From assembly GCA_002687025.1 (NCBI GenBank), contig NYZG01000383.1, positions 1 through 9,838 of the forward strand: 9,838 nt of DNA, read 5' to 3'. This document shows positions 6,238-9,838 of the stretch, piece by piece (position 1 is the stretch's first letter; every line of letters begins with the position of its first letter). The DNA comes from Candidatus Poribacteria bacterium (GTDB taxonomy: Bacteria; Poribacteria; WGA-4E; GCA-2687025). The position numbers and the translations under genes are program-made. Below the pieces are notes generated by a model. The model was not told the origin of the DNA. It ran no database searches and saw only the letters and a program-made list of their open reading frames with translations.

Positions 6238-7170
6238 CTATACCTCTTGCTTGCTGGTCCGCAGAAGATAGAGCGTCGTCACGAGCAGTGAGAGGATCAC
6301 CGCCGCCGACATCTGGAATGACATGACGGCGCCCATCAGCGCCGGGAACAGCAGGATCGCCGCGATCATCGCGCCTTCCAGGGCAACGTAGCCGTTCCGC
6401 TCCGTCTGGCAGCGCAGCAGAGGCACGCGTGTCACGACCGTGGCAGCGAACGCGACGCCTATCCAAACCGCATAGTACGGGTTCTGTCCCAGCAGCAGCG
6501 GGACCGACGCCACGACGAACGCGGCGAGCGTCGCCACGGTGGAAGCGGTCAGCGCGGCGCGACGGCCCAGTTGCAGCGGCGTGGTCGTGACCCCCAGCGC
6601 TGCGTCCCGGTCGATGTCCTTGAAGGTGCTCGTGACGTGCGTACCGAAGTCGTAGAGGAACGTGGCGCCGAACGCGAACCACACAAGATGCGGCACGCGA
6701 CCCGAGACGCACACCGCCCCGAAGACGCTCAGCAACGCAATCCCCAACGGGAGCGACAGACTCCCCCACACGCCGCGCATCTTGAGGAACGCGTTGTACG
6801 CGTGCGACAGCGCGATGAGCACGAGCACCAGCAGACCGGCCTTCCAGTGCATGGCGAAGCCCAGAGCGATGCACGTGATGTACAGGCCGCTCGCGAGCTT
6901 CATCGCATCTGCCGGCCGCACACGACCCGACGGAATCGGCCGTCTTGGGTTCGCTATGTCGTCCTGTGCGCGGTGGAAATAGTCGTTCTTGATCATGCCC
7001 GCGAAGTAGCCGAGAAGGGCCGTGAGAAGCGCCACGGGAGCCCGCCAGCTCCACCCGTATTCGTGCGTCCCCAGCACGGTACCGGGCAGCGTCGCTACGA
7101 TCGGGATCGCGAACAGCGGGTAGCGCACCAGCTCCAGGTAGGCGTGCAATGTCTTCGGGACGCTTCGCAT
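6238..7170 (-). CDS. UbiA-family prenyltransferase
   Basis: A 310-aa integral membrane protein from ATG 7170 (MRSVPKTLHAYLELVRYP), of normal length for UbiA enzymes. These transfer an isoprenoid chain from its diphosphate to an aromatic or other acceptor, for example in quinone, heme O or archaeal-type lipid synthesis. About eight or nine hydrophobic segments alternate with polar loops. The first Asp-rich motif is NDYFHRAQD (N62-D70), followed by NPRRPIPSG. The second is KDIDRDAALGVTTTP (D185-D189). Both lie in the right places for Mg-diphosphate binding. The usual NDxxDxxxD has His66 in place of the middle Asp. Substrate cannot be told from this sequence. An in-frame TTG at 7293 overlaps the serine hydrolase stop, but the extra 41 residues are polar, look unlike the family and would run through a strong inverted repeat. 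Confidence 0.88.
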   Translation of the reverse strand: MRSVPKTLHAYLELVRYPLFAIPIVATLPGTVLGTHEYGWSWRAPVALLTALLGYFAGMIKNDYFHRAQDDIANPRRPIPSGRVRPADAMKLASGLYITCIALGFAMHWKAGLLVLVLIALSHAYNAFLKMRGVWGSLSLPLGIALLSVFGAVCVSGRVPHLVWFAFGATFLYDFGTHVTSTFKDIDRDAALGVTTTPLQLGRRAALTASTVATLAAFVVASVPLLLGQNPYYAVWIGVAFAATVVTRVPLLRCQTERNGYVALEGAMIAAILLFPALMGAVMSFQMSAAVILSLLVTTLYLLRTSKQEV

Positions 7171-7232
7171 GTGGCACTGTCCGGGCCGGTAGTTCGACGC
7201 GTGTCCGTACCGTATCACCCACGTAGCCGCAC

Positions 7233-7270
7233 GGCAACGTGGCTTACGTGTGTATCGCAAGCCACGTGCC
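7233..7270. repeat. Long inverted repeat (hairpin) between serine hydrolase and UbiA genes
   Basis: The left arm (7233-7245) and right arm (7259-7270) are complementary over 12 bp with a single bulged A, around a 13-nt loop. It is the strongest hairpin I could see in any gap here. It lies just after the serine hydrolase stop (7290-7292) on the minus strand and before the UbiA start. No T-run follows on either strand, so it is not a textbook Rho-independent terminator. It could slow or end transcription, protect an mRNA end or bind a protein. Confidence 0.6.
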
Positions 7271-7289
7271 AGTCGGAACGACCGTGTCG

Positions 7290-8495
7290 TCAATCGTCAA
7301 TCGCCCCGTACACCAGCGCCTGCAGCGCCTGATGGTCGTCCAGGTGGTCGGCGGGAAACACCTGCGACATCTTGATCGCGAGCAGGTCCTCAACCGGGTC
7401 GATCCAGAACGTCGTGTGCCAATACCCACCCCAGAAGTACGAACCGACTGGCAAGATGTCGCCGCTACGTCCTGCATCCCGGTGGACAGCGAACCCAAGA
7501 CCGAAGCCGTACCCCGGCCGGTCCATCGGCGTGGATTCGCCGACGTGGTTCTCCCGGATGAGTTCGACCGCCCGTCGGCTGAGCAGGCGTACGCCTCCGA
7601 GGCATCCGCCGTTGAGCATCATCTGTGCAAACTGCGCGTAGTCCGTGATCGTCGAGCAGAGCCCAGCCCCGCCCATGAAGAGCGTGCCCGGCCCATTGTA
7701 CGGGTAGTCCGACTCTACATGGGCCAGCGCGCCGTCGTCGCGCCGGGCGTAGACGTCCGCCAGGCGCGCCACCTTCCCGGGCGGCAGGAAGAAATGCGTG
7801 TCGGCCATACCCAACGGCGCGAGGATGCGCTCCTCGAAGAACGCGTCCAGCGTCGTGCCCGACACGGCCTCCACGAGCCCCCCGAGGACATCCGTCGACA
7901 CGCCGTAGGCCCACCCTTCGCCTGGGTGGAAGAGCAGCGGCACGTCGCCGAGTCTCTTCACAGCCGCGCCGATGGTGTCGTCGGTGTTCGTGAAACCGCT
8001 GGGAATCCCCGCCTCGCGATGCAATTCGTCCAACGGTTCGGGCTCGCCGTAGGTGTATCCAGATGAGTGCGTCAGCAGATGCCGCACCGTCACGGGGTTG
8101 CGGGCGGGCTCTAGGTGGTAGCCGTCCGGCGAGTCGTCGCGGGCGATAACCTGGGCGTCGCCCAGCTCCGGCAGGTAGTTGCCGATCGGGTCGTTCAGGT
8201 GGATGCGGCCCTCCTCGAACAGCATCATCACGGCGACGCTCGTGATCGGCTTCGTCATCGACGCGATGCGGTACAGCGTGTCGGGACTGATGGGCTCCGA
8301 CCGCGCGACACTCGCCATGCCGAACGACCCGACGTGCACGATCTTCCCGCGCCGCGCCACGAGCGTCGCCGCCCCCGCCATCTCCTGCCGATCGACGTAC
8401 CCCTGCATCGCCTCCGACAGACGCGCCAGCCGCGCCGAAGACATCCCGACTTCCTCCGGCGCCGCCACCGGCAGCGCGTCCGCGAGTTCACCCAT
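7290..8495 (-). CDS. Serine hydrolase of the class C beta-lactamase/EstB family
   Basis: A 401-aa protein from ATG 8495 (MGELADALPV), with AAGGA about 10 nt upstream. The SxxK motif is S79-M-T-K82 within YRIASMTKP. The Tyr motif is Y197 in GWAYGVSTDVLG. The third motif is WGG at 355-357 in FWGGYWHTTFWIDP, resembling the WGG of EstB-type esterases more than the KTG of true beta-lactamases. HLLTHSSGY and the PGEGW loop are also typical. The family acts by acylating the serine and covers esterases, DD-peptidases and amide hydrolases. Substrate is unknown, and antibiotic resistance should not be assumed. I see no signal peptide from this start or from the longer one at 8612, so it appears cytoplasmic. 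It is transcribed divergently from the oxidoreductase gene, and its stop is about 120 bp from the UbiA start. Confidence 0.92.
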   Translation of the reverse strand: MGELADALPVAAPEEVGMSSARLARLSEAMQGYVDRQEMAGAATLVARRGKIVHVGSFGMASVARSEPISPDTLYRIASMTKPITSVAVMMLFEEGRIHLNDPIGNYLPELGDAQVIARDDSPDGYHLEPARNPVTVRHLLTHSSGYTYGEPEPLDELHREAGIPSGFTNTDDTIGAAVKRLGDVPLLFHPGEGWAYGVSTDVLGGLVEAVSGTTLDAFFEERILAPLGMADTHFFLPPGKVARLADVYARRDDGALAHVESDYPYNGPGTLFMGGAGLCSTITDYAQFAQMMLNGGCLGGVRLLSRRAVELIRENHVGESTPMDRPGYGFGLGFAVHRDAGRSGDILPVGSYFWGGYWHTTFWIDPVEDLLAIKMSQVFPADHLDDHQALQALVYGAIDD

Positions 8496-8629
8496 CCTGA
8501 GAGGTCCTTCCCGTGGTGTGTGCTCCCCAGGCAGACCGTACTCGTACCGCGTCGCGGGCGCAATCGGCGCCCTATGCCGAACCGCGCGCCCGTGCGACAA
8601 TGCGTCGAACACTCACGAGAGGACCACGC
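8496..8629. promoter_or_regulatory. Divergent intergenic region between serine hydrolase and oxidoreductase
   Basis: This 134-bp gap must hold the promoters for both divergent genes unless one is internal. It contains a perfect 6-bp inverted repeat with a 5-nt loop at 8556-8572 (GGGCGC arms), which could be an operator or simply GC-rich chance. Near the right gene, GACAATG (about 8596-8602) is a weak -10 candidate on the plus strand. Ribosome-binding sites are clear for both genes. No strong -35/-10 pair stands out. Confidence 0.4.
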
Positions 8630-9736
8630 ATGGCGAAGTTGCGCATGGGCATGGTCGGCTGCGGAGACATCAGCGACCGGTTCTTCAAGATGGCAGAGCA
8701 CATAGATGAGGCGGAGTTCGTCGCTACCTGCGCCCGCCGCGTCGAGAACGCGCGTCGCAAGGGCGAGCAGTACGGCGTGGGCAGCTGCTACAGCAGCTAC
8801 GAGCGCATGATGGACGCCGAGGAGCTCGACGCCGTCTTCGTGACGACGCCGCATTCCGTCCACGCCGAGGTGTGCCTCGCGGCCATCGAGCGAGGTCTAC
8901 ACGTGCTGAACGAGAAGCCCATGGCCACGTCCCTGGAGGACTGCCGCGCAATGGCCGACGCGGCCGACGAAGCCGACGTGACGTTCATGGCCCTCCCGTA
9001 CGACCAGAACGGCGCGATACTCACGGCGCAGTCATTACTGCGCGAGCGTTACATCGGGAAGATCACCGGCGGCGAAGCGTGCCTCAACATTCCCGGCCCG
9101 CCCCGCGACAACTGGTACTACGATCAGTCGGTGGCGCACGGCGGCGCGATGCTGGACTGCTTCGTGTACCCGGCCGGACGCGTGACGAGTCTGCTTGGCG
9201 GCGCGTCACGCGTCACTGCGATGGTGAACACCCTCATCCCAAAGCGGATCGTCGGCGACGGCAAGCGTGTAGACTCCGACGTCGACGACAACGTGACACT
9301 GGTCGTCGAATACGCAGGCGGCCAGCATGTGGTGATACGCTCCCTGTGGGGCGCGGCCTACGCCGAGAACTCGACGACGATCTATGGGCGTGACGGCTCC
9401 GTCATCCTCCCCGGCGACGGCCGCGTGATCCTACAGCGTCGGGACGGCGTGTGCGATGTCGAAGGCGCCGAGCCCACCGAATGGCGAGGATGGAGCGGGT
9501 GCTTCGCCGTCCCCACGGTGTCCGGGGTCGAGAACATGACCGCGCATTTCGTGCGATGCATACTCGACAACGAGGAGCCCACCTGCTCGGGCGCGCGGAC
9601 GCTGCACGTGCATGAGATCATGTTTGGGGGGTACGAGTCGGCCGAGACGGGACAGACGGTGACGCTCTACACCGACTACGAGTCGTGGCACGATCTGGAC
9701 CCCTCGATCTTTGACACCCGCAGCGACTTCATCTAG
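8630..9736 (+). CDS. Gfo/Idh/MocA-family NAD(P)-dependent oxidoreductase
   Basis: A 368-aa protein, normal for the family, starting at ATG 8630 with GAGAGGA 6 nt upstream. The N-terminal Rossmann domain begins MAKLRMGMVGCGDIS, with G10-C-G12-D-I-S15 as the dinucleotide-binding loop. VTTPHSVHAE (71-80) and NEKPMA (94-99) follow, with K96 of the EKP motif as the catalytic lysine. The second domain has HGGAMLDCFVYPAGRV (170-185). Here Tyr180 stands where many relatives have His, as in glucose-fructose oxidoreductase and dihydrodiol dehydrogenase subgroups. The family oxidises or reduces sugars, inositols and related polyols. The exact substrate cannot be read from the sequence. There is no signal peptide, so it is cytoplasmic. 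No transporter or other sugar gene is adjacent; the divergent serine hydrolase could share regulation. Confidence 0.92.
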   Translation: MAKLRMGMVGCGDISDRFFKMAEHIDEAEFVATCARRVENARRKGEQYGVGSCYSSYERMMDAEELDAVFVTTPHSVHAEVCLAAIERGLHVLNEKPMATSLEDCRAMADAADEADVTFMALPYDQNGAILTAQSLLRERYIGKITGGEACLNIPGPPRDNWYYDQSVAHGGAMLDCFVYPAGRVTSLLGGASRVTAMVNTLIPKRIVGDGKRVDSDVDDNVTLVVEYAGGQHVVIRSLWGAAYAENSTTIYGRDGSVILPGDGRVILQRRDGVCDVEGAEPTEWRGWSGCFAVPTVSGVENMTAHFVRCILDNEEPTCSGARTLHVHEIMFGGYESAETGQTVTLYTDYESWHDLDPSIFDTRSDFI

Positions 9737-9772
9737 ACCAGCGCCGCGCGGGTGTGGTCACAGAGTGTTGGT

Positions 9773-9838
9773 TCATGCAGCTTGCTTCTTCTGCCAGAAC
9801 TCTTCCCAGCAGTCGTTGGCTCGTATAAGCCGTAGAGC
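9773..9838 (-). CDS. C-terminal fragment of an unidentified minus-strand ORF
   Basis: The right edge reads in from an ORF whose last 21 residues end in CWEEFWQKKQAA, followed by TGA at 9773-9775. It converges on the oxidoreductase gene with 36 bp between the stops. This stretch is visibly less GC-rich than the rest of the window. A basic, Trp-rich tail and changed composition would suit an insertion-sequence transposase or other acquired gene. The fragment is too short to identify, and the open frame could be chance. Confidence 0.35.
   Translation of the reverse strand, partial: ALRLIRANDCWEEFWQKKQAA

Noticed and set aside
6134..7237. Minus-strand 367-codon frame overlapping UbiA in another frame
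   Set aside because: Composition is Arg/Gly/Ala-rich without motifs or membrane segments, whereas the overlapping frame has both UbiA Asp-rich motifs.
7239..8066. Plus-strand 275-codon frame opposite the serine hydrolase
   Set aside because: It is antisense to a gene with SxxK, Tyr and WGG motifs and has no family features of its own.
7290..8495. Antibiotic-resistance beta-lactamase
   Set aside because: No signal peptide and a WGG third motif instead of KTG point to an EstB-like esterase or peptidase group.

Overview
The window is high-GC DNA with dense coding and short intergenic gaps. The gene set points to a Gram-negative-type (diderm) bacterium. A lipoprotein lytic transglycosylase and a Wza-like polysaccharide export protein with SLBB domains both act at a cell wall under an outer membrane. 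The mix (UbiA prenyltransferase, EstB-like serine hydrolase, Gfo/Idh/MocA oxidoreductase, Wza without a capsule locus) resembles uncultured environmental phyla. The sequence alone does not allow a firm taxonomic call. I see no rRNA, tRNA, CRISPR array or complete insertion sequence.

Layout. From 8495 down to the left edge, every gene runs on the minus strand. In order of transcription these are an EstB-like serine hydrolase (8495-7290), a UbiA-family prenyltransferase (7170-6238), an SLBB/Wza-type export protein (6097-5000), a nicotinamidase-like hydrolase (5003-4323), an unrecognised 108-aa protein (4320-3994), a TPR-rich lytic transglycosylase lipoprotein (3895-1643), a possible 20-codon linker ORF (1646-1584), a Rad50/SbcC-like N-terminal ATPase half (1587-127) and the start of a metallophosphoesterase (134 to the edge). 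A Gfo/Idh/MocA oxidoreductase (8630-9736) is transcribed divergently from the serine hydrolase. At the right edge there is a 21-residue C-terminal fragment of an unknown minus-strand ORF.

The six larger genes from 6097 leftward form a tight string with 4-bp or 8-bp overlaps or a 2-bp gap at most junctions, so they look co-transcribed and partly translationally coupled. The string starts with envelope functions and ends with a DNA-end-processing pair. A candidate extended -10 promoter lies upstream of the Wza-like gene.

The most interesting part is at the left end. The Rad50/SbcC-like protein has a normal Walker A, a normal N-lobe and a Q-loop-like glutamine. It then stops 23 residues after a CPTC zinc-hook-like motif, with no ABC signature, Walker B or D-loop. 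Its central region is an array of 39-residue helical repeats in strict register, not a plain heptad coiled coil. It overlaps an Mre11/SbcD-like phosphoesterase start by 8 bp. It may be half of a split Rad50 or a distinct class of Mre11-Rad50-like complex. The sequence that would decide this lies beyond the window.
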